Both the position numbers and the translations under genes were made by a program. Source: Filimonas sp. (GTDB lineage: Bacteria > Bacteroidota > Bacteroidia > Chitinophagales > Chitinophagaceae). From it: a DNA stretch of 64,000 nt. The notes under the pieces were generated by a model. That model was not told the origin of the DNA, ran no database searches, and was given only the letters and a program-made list of their open reading frames with translations. Position 1 is the stretch's first letter. Every line of letters begins with the position of its first letter. This document shows, one piece after another, positions 42,699 through 50,566 of the stretch. The stretch covers positions 868,001 through 932,000 of the forward strand of contig JAFKHH010000011.1 of NCBI GenBank assembly GCA_017306865.1. Direction: 5' to 3'.

Positions 42699-43247
42699 CT
42701 AAAAGAAGAAAAAAAAGAAATGCTTCATTTGCGTGCGAAGATGATGTAAAGCTTTGGTGATCTGTTTTTCTACAGCCTTTTGCGTAATGTTTAGCTTGTC
42801 TGCTATTTCACGGTTGGAGAAGCCGTATTCACGACTGTACATAAAGATAATGCGGCAGCGTTGAGGTAACTTATTCACCTCGTGGTCTATCATCTGTTTA
42901 AGAAAGCTGGTATCTATTTGCGGCAACTCTGTACCGGAAGCAAGTTTTAGTTGGGAAAAAGCTTTTTCCTTTTTATCACGCTTTGCAATAAACTGGTAAA
43001 TAGAATACTTAATAGCTGAGGCAAGATAATTTTCCAGGCAGTCAATAGAAAGGTTTTCCTTCCTGAGCCAGATGCTGGTGAGAACGGTCTGCACCACATC
43101 TTCTGCATCCTGCTGGTTTTGCAGGTGGTAATAAGCAAGGGAAAACAACTTACGCCAGTAACGGTTGTATATTTCCGTCATGGCAGGTTCGTCTCCTGCG
43201 GGTATAAGTTGCAAAAGTTCAGTATCAGTTAGTTCTGAATATGGCAT
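42699..43247 (-). CDS. ECF sigma-70 factor of the SusCD locus
   Basis: The 182-residue protein has sigma region 2 (MTEIYNRYWRKLFSLAYYHL, QDAEDVVQTVLTSIWLRKE) and region 4 (CRIIFMYSREYGFSNREIAD, ITQKAVEKQITKALHHLR). It directs expression of susCD when FecR releases it. The last residues are six Phe encoded by a purine/pyrimidine tract that merges with a dispersed repeat; the stop TAG lies in its GGCCTAAAAG wording, which suggests the original 3' end was altered. Confidence 0.93.
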   Translation of the reverse strand: MPYSELTDTELLQLIPAGDEPAMTEIYNRYWRKLFSLAYYHLQNQQDAEDVVQTVLTSIWLRKENLSIDCLENYLASAIKYSIYQFIAKRDKKEKAFSQLKLASGTELPQIDTSFLKQMIDHEVNKLPQRCRIIFMYSREYGFSNREIADKLNITQKAVEKQITKALHHLRTQMKHFFFFFF

Positions 43248-43656
43248 AACTTATAGTAATGTGCTATGCTGCAGCTCGCTTTTTCGTCGTTATTAGCAAT
43301 CGTTTCCGCCGCTAAATAAGTTATTTTTATTGCTAATCAGTTATTACGGGTTAACCGAGTCTTCAGTTGTATATGCAAGTATGGAGAGATGTACGATGTT
43401 AGGTGTACGATGTAAAGAAGCAGGTACGAGGTACGAAACACTAAACCATGAACGACTTATATCACTAACCTGGGCAGCCATTTGCGATTATCAATTAGTT
43501 CTTGATGACAAAGTCTTTGCGTTCTCCGCGTATTCTTTGCGTCCTTTGCGATACTTAGCGCCTTTGCGCGAAACCACAAATGTTAAATCTCAAATTTCAA
43601 ATCTCAAATTCCAATATTTCCCCTTACCTTTACTGTAACAAAAATAATTACAGATA
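43248..43656. repeat. Repeat-rich intergenic region before the Rrf2 gene
   Basis: No gene is supported. The region holds the second GATGTACGATG copy (43388-43421), GGTACGAGGTACGAAACAC, the CTTTGCG series (43510-43570), an ATTTCAAATCTCAAATT copy (about 43583-43612) and the operator of the Rrf2 gene at its right end. Confidence 0.7.
43633..43653. promoter_or_regulatory. Rrf2 operator candidate 1
   Basis: CTGTAA and TTACAG form a perfect inverted repeat with a 9-base spacer, 3 bp before the Rrf2 start codon. The same half-sites with the same spacing occur before the next gene. Confidence 0.65.
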
Positions 43657-44064
43657 ATGACAGCCCGTTTTGATATCGCAATGCATATACTTACCCTGCT
43701 GGCCTCAGCAGAGGGGGAGTACGTGCAATCTGACTATATAGCGGGAAGTATGAACATTAATCCTGTAATAGTAAGAAAGGAGATCAGTCACTTGCGTAAT
43801 GCGGGACTGGTAGATACGAGGGAGGGGAAAAATGGAGGTAGCGCACTGGCAAAAGCAGCAGCTAAAATCCGCTTGTCAGATGTGTACGAAGTAGTGCGTG
43901 GAGATTCTTTATTAGGCAGGAATAAGAATAAGCCTAACCCGGATTGTGCAGTGGGGAAGCAGATAGGTAAGCATTTGGAAAAATTACATGCAGATGCGGA
44001 ACAAATGTTTGTACAGGGGTTAAAGAAAACAACACTTGCAGACTTTGTAAAAATGTTCGGATAA
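43657..44064 (+). CDS. Rrf2-family transcriptional regulator
   Basis: The 135-residue protein has an N-terminal winged helix (FDIAMHILTLLASAEGEYVQ, then INPVIVRKEISHLRNAGLV) and the REGKNGGSALAKAA wing of the Rrf2 family. It has only one Cys (PDCAVG), so it is unlikely to carry a 2Fe-2S cluster and is nearer to YwnA-type redox or thiol-reactive repressors. It probably represses itself and the NAD(P)H-binding gene behind it. Confidence 0.9.
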   Translation: MTARFDIAMHILTLLASAEGEYVQSDYIAGSMNINPVIVRKEISHLRNAGLVDTREGKNGGSALAKAAAKIRLSDVYEVVRGDSLLGRNKNKPNPDCAVGKQIGKHLEKLHADAEQMFVQGLKKTTLADFVKMFG

Positions 44065-44080
44065 TTTTTTTTGATATAAA

Positions 44081-44101
44081 CTGTAACATAATTTATTACA
44101 T
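44081..44101. promoter_or_regulatory. Rrf2 operator candidate 2
   Basis: CTGTAA, nine bases, TTACAT: the same half-site and spacing as at 43633-43653, with one changed base, 13 bp before the next start codon. Confidence 0.65.
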
Positions 44102-44114
44102 TAAAACACATTTT

Positions 44115-44765
44115 ATGAAAATTGCACTGATCGGCGCAACAGGTTTTGTAGGTACAGCTTTATTGGCGGAGTTAGTAAACAGGGGACACCAGGTAACTGC
44201 TATTGCACGTAATCCTGAAAAAATAACTGCAACAGATAAGGTAGCAGTACAAAAACTGGATATTACAAATGAGGCTGCATTAGCAAATGTTTTAAAAGGG
44301 CATGACGCTGTAGTAAGCGCATTTAATGCCGGCTGGACTAACCCGAATTTGTATAATGACTTCCTGGCCGGTTCCAAAACGATACAACAGGCGGTAAAAG
44401 AAGCAGGTGTAAAACGTTACATCGTGATTGGTGGTGCTGGTAGCCTGGAGATAGCACCGGGTGTGCAACTGGTGGATACGCCAGAGTTCCCGGCAGACTT
44501 CAAGCAAGGCGCATTGAGTGCCCGTGATTACCTGAACCTATTGAAAGAAGAAAAGGAACTGGACTGGACATTCTTTAGCCCTGCTATAGAAATGCACCAT
44601 GGTACAGCAGGCGTACGTAAAGGCACTTACCGCACAGGTAAAGACAATCCTGTATTTAATGACGAGAACAGAAGCATTATGTCTGTAGAAGACGTAGCAG
44701 TGGTAATAGCGGATGAGTTAGAACAGCCGAAACATATTAAGGAGCGATTTACTGCAGCTTACTAA
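44115..44765 (+). CDS. NAD(P)H-binding SDR-type protein (YwnB-like)
   Basis: The 216-residue protein has a Rossmann start (MKIALIGATGFVGTALLAEL) and the atypical SDR pattern IVIGGAGSLEIAPGVQLVDT and LDWTFFSPAIEMHHGTAGVR seen in YwnB-like NAD(P)H-binding oxidoreductases. Pairing with an Rrf2/YwnA-type regulator fits a stress-induced unit. The substrate is unknown. Confidence 0.88.
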   Translation: MKIALIGATGFVGTALLAELVNRGHQVTAIARNPEKITATDKVAVQKLDITNEAALANVLKGHDAVVSAFNAGWTNPNLYNDFLAGSKTIQQAVKEAGVKRYIVIGGAGSLEIAPGVQLVDTPEFPADFKQGALSARDYLNLLKEEKELDWTFFSPAIEMHHGTAGVRKGTYRTGKDNPVFNDENRSIMSVEDVAVVIADELEQPKHIKERFTAAY

Positions 44766-44780
44766 TCGTTGCATTGTTAT

Positions 44781-44832
44781 ATGGTTAAATTGTTTAATCG
44801 TTGAATAAAAAACAATTAAACAATTTAGCCAT
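44781..44832. repeat. ATGGTTAAATTGTTTAAT fold-back repeat
   Basis: ATGGTTAAATTGTTTAAT (44781-44798) pairs with ATTAAACAATTTAGCCAT (44815-44832) with one mismatch. It lies between convergent genes and belongs to a dispersed family also seen near 35333, 47205, 47540, 49200, 51120 and 51194. Confidence 0.75.
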
Positions 44833-44845
44833 GCAACAATTTTTG

Positions 44846-45853
44846 CTATCTATACGTATGCAATTCGCACGAGTGCACGATCTGCAGATATTCGCTTGGT
44901 TCGTTGTCTGCTTTGATCAGTTGCAGCAAAATATCGATCGCCTCCACACCCATGTTGTAAGGATGTTCCTCTACGGAAGCCGTTAATGGATAATCCATAT
45001 AACGCAGCAACCTGTTATTGCCAAAGCCGGAGAACTCAATCTGGCTCAGTAATGTTTTATCTTTCTTCTTTATATATTCTATTGCGTCAAGCGCTACCAG
45101 GTCATTAAACGCGATTACTGCCGTTGGCTTTTTAGCCAGGGACAATAGTTTCTTAATCGCATTTTCATTGCCATTCTGAGATAGGTCTGTTGTTACGATA
45201 TAAGATGGATTGATCTTGATATTGTGAGATGCCAGTGCTGATTGAAAACCTTCAGCACGTTCACGGCTTGTACGCAGGTTTACCGGCCCTTTAATATGCG
45301 CAAGGTTTTTATGTCCCTTCTTAATTAAATACTCCGTTGCTTTTTGTGAAGCATCAAACGCATTGTTGCGGATGTAGTGACACGGAAAATCATTTGGTAC
45401 ACGCACAAAGAACAACACGGGAATACCCATTTGTTCCAGTTCCTGTATATGGTCGTAATTCGTAGTAGATTTTGTAGTAGTAATGATGAGTGCATCCACA
45501 CGTTGCAGCAGCATCATATTTACCAGGTCTACTTCTCGTTGCGGGTCTTCGTGCGACTGGCAGAGCAGTACTTTATAGTTATGCTTAATGGCTTCGGCTT
45601 CTATACCGCTGATGCACTCCACGTAAAACTGGTCGCGCAGGCTGGGTACGATCAGGCCGATCTGGTTGGTTTTTTTCTGCTGAAAAGAGCGGGCTGCCTG
45701 GTTGGGAATATAGTGCAGCTCTTTCGCTTTTGCTTTCACCCTGTCCTTGGTCATTGTGCCAATAGATGGGTGGTCATTCAATGCTTTAGATACGGTAGAG
45801 ATGGAAATATTTAAGGCTTTTGCAATCTCTTTTATAGTGGCAACTTTCTTCAT
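44846..45853 (-). CDS. LacI-family transcriptional regulator
   Basis: The 335-residue protein has an N-terminal LacI HTH (TIKEIAKALNISISTVSKAL, then hinge KAKELHYIPNQAARSF) and a periplasmic-binding-like sensor domain (QIGLIVPSLRDQFYVECISG, AVIAFNDLVALDAIEYIK, TASVEEHPYNMGVEAIDILL). It is divergent from uxuA and probably represses it in the absence of a hexuronate-derived inducer. Confidence 0.93.
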   Translation of the reverse strand: MKKVATIKEIAKALNISISTVSKALNDHPSIGTMTKDRVKAKAKELHYIPNQAARSFQQKKTNQIGLIVPSLRDQFYVECISGIEAEAIKHNYKVLLCQSHEDPQREVDLVNMMLLQRVDALIITTTKSTTNYDHIQELEQMGIPVLFFVRVPNDFPCHYIRNNAFDASQKATEYLIKKGHKNLAHIKGPVNLRTSRERAEGFQSALASHNIKINPSYIVTTDLSQNGNENAIKKLLSLAKKPTAVIAFNDLVALDAIEYIKKKDKTLLSQIEFSGFGNNRLLRYMDYPLTASVEEHPYNMGVEAIDILLQLIKADNEPSEYLQIVHSCELHTYR

Positions 45854-45937
45854 TACCTGCTAAGATATAGAAAGAATGGGCAATTGCGCGAACCGGGCGG
45901 GTAGCAAATGTGCTTAAAACTGCCGTCTGTTTCCTTC

Positions 45938-46010
45938 AAACGTTTTCATTTTCAGGAGCTAAGGTTTAGATTTGAGAATGGCGTATTATTGACTTTTAAT
46001 ACGTTAACGT
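45938..46010. promoter_or_regulatory. LacI operator candidates before uxuA
   Basis: AAACGTTT (45938-45945) and the perfect palindrome ACGTTAACGT (46001-46010) have the central CG and A/T flanks usual for LacI-family sites. They lie in the divergent gap between the regulator and uxuA. Confidence 0.45.
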
Positions 46011-46033
46011 CATTATCAAATAACCGATTTATT

Positions 46034-47203
46034 ATGAGATTAAAGCAAACCTGGCGCTGGTTTGGCCCCAATGACCCCGTTAGTTTACAAGATATTCACC
46101 AGGCGGGAGCCCAGGGCATTGTTACGGCACTCCACCATGTGCCGCACGGCGAGGTATGGACTGTGGACGAGATCCAGGAAAGGATAGACTTGCTGAAAAA
46201 GAATGATTTTACCTGGGATGTGATAGAGAGCTTGTCTATACATGAGGACATTAAAACCCGCTCAGGCGATTATGCGAAATACATAGAGAACTATAAGACG
46301 TCTTTGCGTAACCTGGCTAAGTGTGGTATGAATATCGTTACCTACAACTTTATGCCGGTAAATGACTGGACGCGTACGGATATTGCTTACAGGATGAAAG
46401 ATGGTTCTAAGGCGTTGTATTTTAACTGGACTGACCTTGCCATCTTCGATATACACCTGCTGAAGCGCAAAGGTGCTGAAGCGACTTACCCGGCTGAGAT
46501 TGTAGCGAAAGCCGCAGCGAAATTTGCAAAATTTACTTCTAAAGAAACGGATGAGCTGATCGATACAGTACTGTTTGGCATTCCAGGCGAGGAGAGACGT
46601 TCCGTGGATGCTATGCGTAAGCAACTGGAACGCTATACGGATATAGATCACAAAGCACTAAAAGATAATATGGCTTATTTCCTGCAACAGGTAGCACCTG
46701 TGGCTTCTGAAGTAGGCATTAAACTAGCCGTTCACCCGGACGATCCTCCATTTGATATTCTTGGCCTGCCACGTATTGTGTCTACACACCAGGACTTGCT
46801 GGATGTAGTGAGCGCAACGCCGGAACTGTCAAACGGTATTTGCTTCTGCACAGGTTCATTGGGTGCTAATCCAAACAATGATCTTGCAGCAATGGTGAAG
46901 GCATTGGATACGCGCATACACTTTATACACTTGCGTAATACAAAACGTGACGAGGAAGGAAACTTCTACGAAGCAGATCACCTGGGTGGTGATACGGATA
47001 TGTACGCAGTGATCAAAGAACTGTTGACGATCCAGCAAAAATTAGATACATCTATTCCTTTCCGTCCTGACCACGGTCACCAGATGCTGGATGATATGGA
47101 TAAAGTGACGAACCCCGGCTACTCTGCCATTGGACGTCTGCGCGGTCTTGCAGAATTGCGTGGCTTAGAATTGGGTATTGTGAGAAGTGAAGGGTGGGAG
47201 TAA
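46034..47203 (+). CDS. uxuA: Mannonate dehydratase
   Basis: Starting at ATG 46034 (MRLKQTWRWFGPNDPVSL), the 389-residue protein matches UxuA along its length: GIVTALHHVPHGEVW, LAVHPDDPPFDILGLPRIV, GICFCTGSLGANPNNDL, IHFIHLRNTKRDEEGNFYEADHLGGD and PFRPDHGHQMLDD. These contain the His, Cys and Asp residues of the metal site. It dehydrates D-mannonate to 2-keto-3-deoxygluconate in glucuronate breakdown. The family is usually 350-395 residues. No uxuB or uxaC is adjacent; the LacI regulator is divergent. Confidence 0.96.
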   Translation: MRLKQTWRWFGPNDPVSLQDIHQAGAQGIVTALHHVPHGEVWTVDEIQERIDLLKKNDFTWDVIESLSIHEDIKTRSGDYAKYIENYKTSLRNLAKCGMNIVTYNFMPVNDWTRTDIAYRMKDGSKALYFNWTDLAIFDIHLLKRKGAEATYPAEIVAKAAAKFAKFTSKETDELIDTVLFGIPGEERRSVDAMRKQLERYTDIDHKALKDNMAYFLQQVAPVASEVGIKLAVHPDDPPFDILGLPRIVSTHQDLLDVVSATPELSNGICFCTGSLGANPNNDLAAMVKALDTRIHFIHLRNTKRDEEGNFYEADHLGGDTDMYAVIKELLTIQQKLDTSIPFRPDHGHQMLDDMDKVTNPGYSAIGRLRGLAELRGLELGIVRSEGWE

Positions 47204-47565
47204 GGTGGTTACATTGTTAAATGGATTAATTGTTTTTATAACACTGGTTCGTGGCCTCACGAACCAGTTGTGTTTTAAAGGTAAATCGTGAGTCGTGAAA
47301 CGGCAATCGTGAATGGGGCTTACACACATTTGCCACGAAGGTTCAAAGGCTGAAAGGTCCGCCAAGAAATACGAAGTATTTCCTCCTATGTGAACTATGT
47401 CCTCTTTAATGAAAGAGCATCACTATTATACAACAGTTCTATTCAATTCCTATGTGCCTATGTATCTTATGCTCCTATGTGGTGAAAAAAAATATCGCTT
47501 CAACCTTTGCAGTATTTATTTAATTGATACACTACAACCATTCAACCATATAACAATTAAACAAT
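47204..47565. repeat. Left arm of a 205-bp inverted repeat, plus hairpin
   Basis: No gene is supported. ACTGGTTCGTG/CACGAACCAGT (47243-47268) is a perfect hairpin of the double-hairpin family. From 47286 to 47490 lies a composite repeat (TCGTGAGTCGTGAAACGG, TACACACATTTGCCACGAAG, AATACGAAGTATT, GTCCTCTTTAATG, ATTCAATTCCTATGTGCC, CCTATGTGGTGAAAAA). Its inverted copy is at 49257-49459. CCATATAACAATTAAACAAT near 47550 belongs to the ATGGTTTAATTGTT family. Confidence 0.8.
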
Positions 47566-48426
47566 CTATCCCTCAAAGAACCCCACTATCTTCTTTACCA
47601 TATTTTTCTCCCTGTATATTTTACTATGGCCCAGGCCTTTTGTAGTAACGAAGGTGAGGTTGGGTAAATGCGATTGGCGAATAGTGGCCGTGTCTGCGTA
47701 AGGGCAGATCCTATCTTCTTCATCATGTAGCCATAACACCGGCCCTTTAATATTTTGTACGGCACGGGTAGTAGAGAACCAACTCATTGGCTTGCCTGCA
47801 TAATCTTCAATGAATTTTGTAAAGGCTGGTTTGAACGACTGAAGCAGGCCCAACTGCTTGAAAAAACCATTGATAGCTGTGATGGTTTCGGTAGCTGGAG
47901 CTATTAGCGCCAGTTTTAGCTTTTCATCATGCAGTTCTTCTACTAACAATGCAGCGGCTAATCCTCCAAAAGAATGCGCCATTATGCCGTACAGTGATCC
48001 ATAGCGTGTGTTTATTTCAGAGAGCATTTTTTTATAAAGCGGCGCATTGATGTATTTGCCATCGCTAATACCGTGTGCAGGAGCGTCAAATGCCAGCACG
48101 TTATAACCTGCAGTATGCAGTAGTGGAATGTATGCTTCAAAGCGATAGCTATAGCTGTCAAATCCATGTACGATCAGTACCGTTTTATCTGTTGGTGTTT
48201 GTGCCTTCCATGAAAAGCCGTTGATGTTTAGGCCGTCCAATGAGAACTGTATTTTATCCGCTTTATGAAAGATTGCTGGTGCTTCCAGCTTTCGTTTGCC
48301 GCTGTATGGAGTGCAGAATAATTTAAATGCTGCCTGTGCCGCTTTGCCGGGCGCTACCTTTATCAGTGTATTAATCTTCGTCTTATAGTATCCTAAAACA
48401 ATTCTTTGCGCTAACTTCATTTTCAT
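47566..48426 (-). CDS. Alpha/beta hydrolase
   Basis: The 286-residue protein has the alpha/beta-hydrolase pattern: KTVLIVHGFDSYSYRFEAYI (oxyanion HG), nucleophile elbow IMAHSFGGLAAAL, acid DEEDRICPY and catalytic His in TKGLGHSKIYR. No signal peptide is evident, although the N-terminus (IVLGYYKTKINTLIKVAP) is mildly hydrophobic. The substrate is unknown. It is divergent from the DUF2520 gene with an 11-bp gap, and the pair lies between two inverted repeat arms. Confidence 0.9.
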   Translation of the reverse strand: MKMKLAQRIVLGYYKTKINTLIKVAPGKAAQAAFKLFCTPYSGKRKLEAPAIFHKADKIQFSLDGLNINGFSWKAQTPTDKTVLIVHGFDSYSYRFEAYIPLLHTAGYNVLAFDAPAHGISDGKYINAPLYKKMLSEINTRYGSLYGIMAHSFGGLAAALLVEELHDEKLKLALIAPATETITAINGFFKQLGLLQSFKPAFTKFIEDYAGKPMSWFSTTRAVQNIKGPVLWLHDEEDRICPYADTATIRQSHLPNLTFVTTKGLGHSKIYREKNMVKKIVGFFEG

Positions 48427-48437
48427 TTATCAAAGAT

Positions 48438-49199
48438 ATGAAGGTTATACTCATTGGATCAGGGAATGTAAATACCGTACTTGCAAGACTGATCACTACG
48501 AAAGGACATACGATAGAACAGGTTTACAGCCGCCACCTGGAGCATGCGCAGCAACTGGCTGCTCAACATAACGCAACTGCAACAGATGACCTGGCTGCTT
48601 TGGCTAAGACCGCAGATGCGTATATCATATCTGTATCTGATAATGCATTGCCGGAAGTAGCAGCTTTATTACGATTAGAAGATAAAGTAGTGGTGCATAC
48701 AACAGGCGCCGCACCTGTCAAAACACTGGAAGCATGCAGTAGCCGCTATGGCGTATTGTACCCGGTACAAAGCCTGCGCAAGGAGCTGCAGCATTTACCC
48801 GAAATACCATTGACAGTAGATGGTAATGATGATGAAACGCGCGCACTTATCTTATCTTTTGCACAAACACTTTCTGCAGTTACACAAGTTGCAGATGATA
48901 ACCAGCGTTTGAAAATGCACGTAGCTGCTGTGTTTGTATCTAACTTCACTAATTTTTTATACGCACAGGCAGAAGCCTATTGCAATTTTGAAAACATCCA
49001 GTTTAACAGCCTGTTGCCGTTGATACAGGAAGTGGCATCCCGCATCAAAGAATCTTCACCAGCCAAAGTACAAACAGGCCCTGCCATACGGAGGGATTTT
49101 GTTACGATTGAAAGACATCTGCAATTACTCGAAGCGTACCCGCAATTGTCAGAGCTGTACAAGTTTTTGACAGATGGGGTGCTGGAGTTTTACAGGTGA
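48438..49199 (+). CDS. Rossmann-fold/DUF2520 oxidoreductase-like protein
   Basis: The 253-residue protein starts with MKVILIGSGNVNTVLARLIT (NAD(P) motif GSGN) and has the DUF2520 C-terminal part (KMHVAAVFVSNFTNFLYAQA, GPAIRRDFVTIERHLQLL). It resembles F420/NADP oxidoreductase and pyrroline-5-carboxylate reductase folds. A pantoate-dehydrogenase-like activity has been suggested for relatives, but nothing here proves it. The stop TGA is directly followed by an ATGGTTGAATGG repeat. Confidence 0.87.
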   Translation: MKVILIGSGNVNTVLARLITTKGHTIEQVYSRHLEHAQQLAAQHNATATDDLAALAKTADAYIISVSDNALPEVAALLRLEDKVVVHTTGAAPVKTLEACSSRYGVLYPVQSLRKELQHLPEIPLTVDGNDDETRALILSFAQTLSAVTQVADDNQRLKMHVAAVFVSNFTNFLYAQAEAYCNFENIQFNSLLPLIQEVASRIKESSPAKVQTGPAIRRDFVTIERHLQLLEAYPQLSELYKFLTDGVLEFYR

Positions 49200-49486
49200 A
49201 ATGGTTGAATGGTTGGATGGTTTAATTGTTGAATAACGAAGTAGATCAAGGCGAAGTTTTTCACCACATAGACACAGTAGGTACATAGGCACATAGGAAT
49301 TGAATAAAGCTGTTGCATAATAGTCATGCTCTTTCCATTAAAGAGGACATAGCGCACATAGGGAAAATACTTCGTATTTCTTGGTGAGCCTTTCTGTCTT
49401 TGTGCCTTCGTGGCAAATGTGTGTAAGCCCATTCACGATTTCCGTTTCACGACTCACGACAAGTCCAGCAATGCAACAAAATAAGA

Positions 49487-49513
49487 ATCCCCGTAGGAGA
49501 ACCAAACGGGGAT
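49487..49513. terminator. ATCCCCGT/ACGGGGAT hairpin
   Basis: A perfect 8-bp stem (49487-49494 and 49506-49513) followed by ATTGTTA; a weak terminator or small structured leader. Confidence 0.5.
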
Positions 49514-49730
49514 ATTGTTATGAGCAAGCAACCGATCAACTATATAAATGACCGTACTGGCAAATAGTACGGAATTGTCTCAATGTAGGAACGTTGTTTG
49601 AATTTCGTTTACATTTTGTTAAAGTAAAAATAAGGAGTTTGGGATTAAAACGAACATGTGTTCGTAACAATTTTTGCACCGCCGGTGGGAAAAGAATTCG
49701 ATTTTCGGGGCTTTCAAACGAGGTTTTAAA

Positions 49731-49738
49731 TACTTTTG
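49731..49738 (+). promoter_or_regulatory. Candidate -7 box TACTTTTG for the ferredoxin gene
   Basis: It matches TAnnTTTG, is followed by CACCC as often seen in Bacteroidota promoters, and lies 64 bp before the start codon. Confidence 0.5.
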
Positions 49739-49802
49739 CACCCTAAATAAGTAAGTTTCAGTGAATTAATATATTAGATGCTGAGACTTAGCTAGTTAAT
49801 GT

Positions 49803-50138
49803 ATGTACCAGATAAAAATAAAATTTGAGCAAAAAGGGGTAGAACCGGTTGTGTTGGAGAATATTGCGCCCGATCAGTCTTTATTGGAAGTGTGTTTGGA
49901 TAATGGCATAGAACTGCACCACAATTGCGGAGCTGTTTGTGCCTGCAGCACCTGTCACCTATATTTAGAGAAAGGAGAGGAGTTTGTAGAAGAGATCAGC
50001 GATAAAGAAGAAGACTTTATAGACCGTGCAGTTAACCCGCGTATCAACTCACGCCTGGGTTGCCAGTGCGTATTGCTCGAAGGTAGTGGTACTATTGAAG
50101 TGACTTTACCTGACCAGACTCAATTTTTGGGAGAATAA
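49803..50138 (+). CDS. fdx: Adrenodoxin-type 2Fe-2S ferredoxin
   Basis: The 111-residue protein has the ISC-type 2Fe-2S cysteine pattern C42-x5-C48-x2-C51 in HHNCGAVCACSTCHLYL, with C87 in LGCQC. Extra cysteines are C46 and C89. It carries electrons, probably for iron-sulfur cluster assembly, in keeping with the IscX gene that follows. An acidic helix (EEISDKEEDFID) is as usual for partner binding. Confidence 0.92.
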   Translation: MYQIKIKFEQKGVEPVVLENIAPDQSLLEVCLDNGIELHHNCGAVCACSTCHLYLEKGEEFVEEISDKEEDFIDRAVNPRINSRLGCQCVLLEGSGTIEVTLPDQTQFLGE

Positions 50139-50295
50139 GTTTTAATCTGGTTTCACAAGGTTTACGCGTTTCAACGTTTCATTTGACGTTGAAGGTTGAC
50201 AGAAAATAAGTATAATTTAATATCTCAATGAGGTGAGTGTTCAATGTCTTCAAATGAAACTTTTGAAACAATAAAACCTCTGAAACAATAACAAC

Positions 50296-50535
50296 ATGGC
50301 ACATTACGAACCGCCGATCCAGTGGAATGATCATGAAGATATAGCGCTGAAATTGTATGAGCGTTTTGGTGACGAGTTTACAGAAAGTAAGATCTACCGT
50401 ATCCGCTTTACAGACCTGTTGGAGTGGGTATTGGAAGTGCCTCACTTCGAAGGTACACGTGAGCAGTCTACAGAGGGCCATCTTGAAATGATCCAGGCTG
50501 CATGGGTGTATGAATGGCGCGACAACCAGAAATAA
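50296..50535 (+). CDS. iscX: Iron-sulfur assembly protein IscX
   Basis: The 79-residue acidic protein matches IscX: IQWNDHEDIALKLYERFGDE, IRFTDLLEWVLEVPHFEG and EMIQAAWVYEW. IscX binds the cysteine desulfurase IscS and iron and tunes cluster assembly. It lies behind the ferredoxin gene, while iscS, iscU and hscAB are not in the window. The 157-bp gap from fdx is filled by GTTTCA-type repeats. Confidence 0.92.
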   Translation: MAHYEPPIQWNDHEDIALKLYERFGDEFTESKIYRIRFTDLLEWVLEVPHFEGTREQSTEGHLEMIQAAWVYEWRDNQK

Positions 50536-50566
50536 TCACTTCATTCCAGGCAATAACAAAGTATAT

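Larger units (their letters stand above)
49200..49802. repeat. Right arm of the 205-bp inverted repeat and ferredoxin leader
   Basis: The region has no gene. It holds an ATGGTTGAATGG-type repeat (49200-49236), the right arm of the inverted repeat (49257-49459), a terminator-like hairpin (49487-49513) and a long AT-rich leader. Two TTTTGCACC promoter-like sequences lie in it (near 49672 and at 49734), the second with a TACTTTTG -7 box at 49731-49738. Confidence 0.7.
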
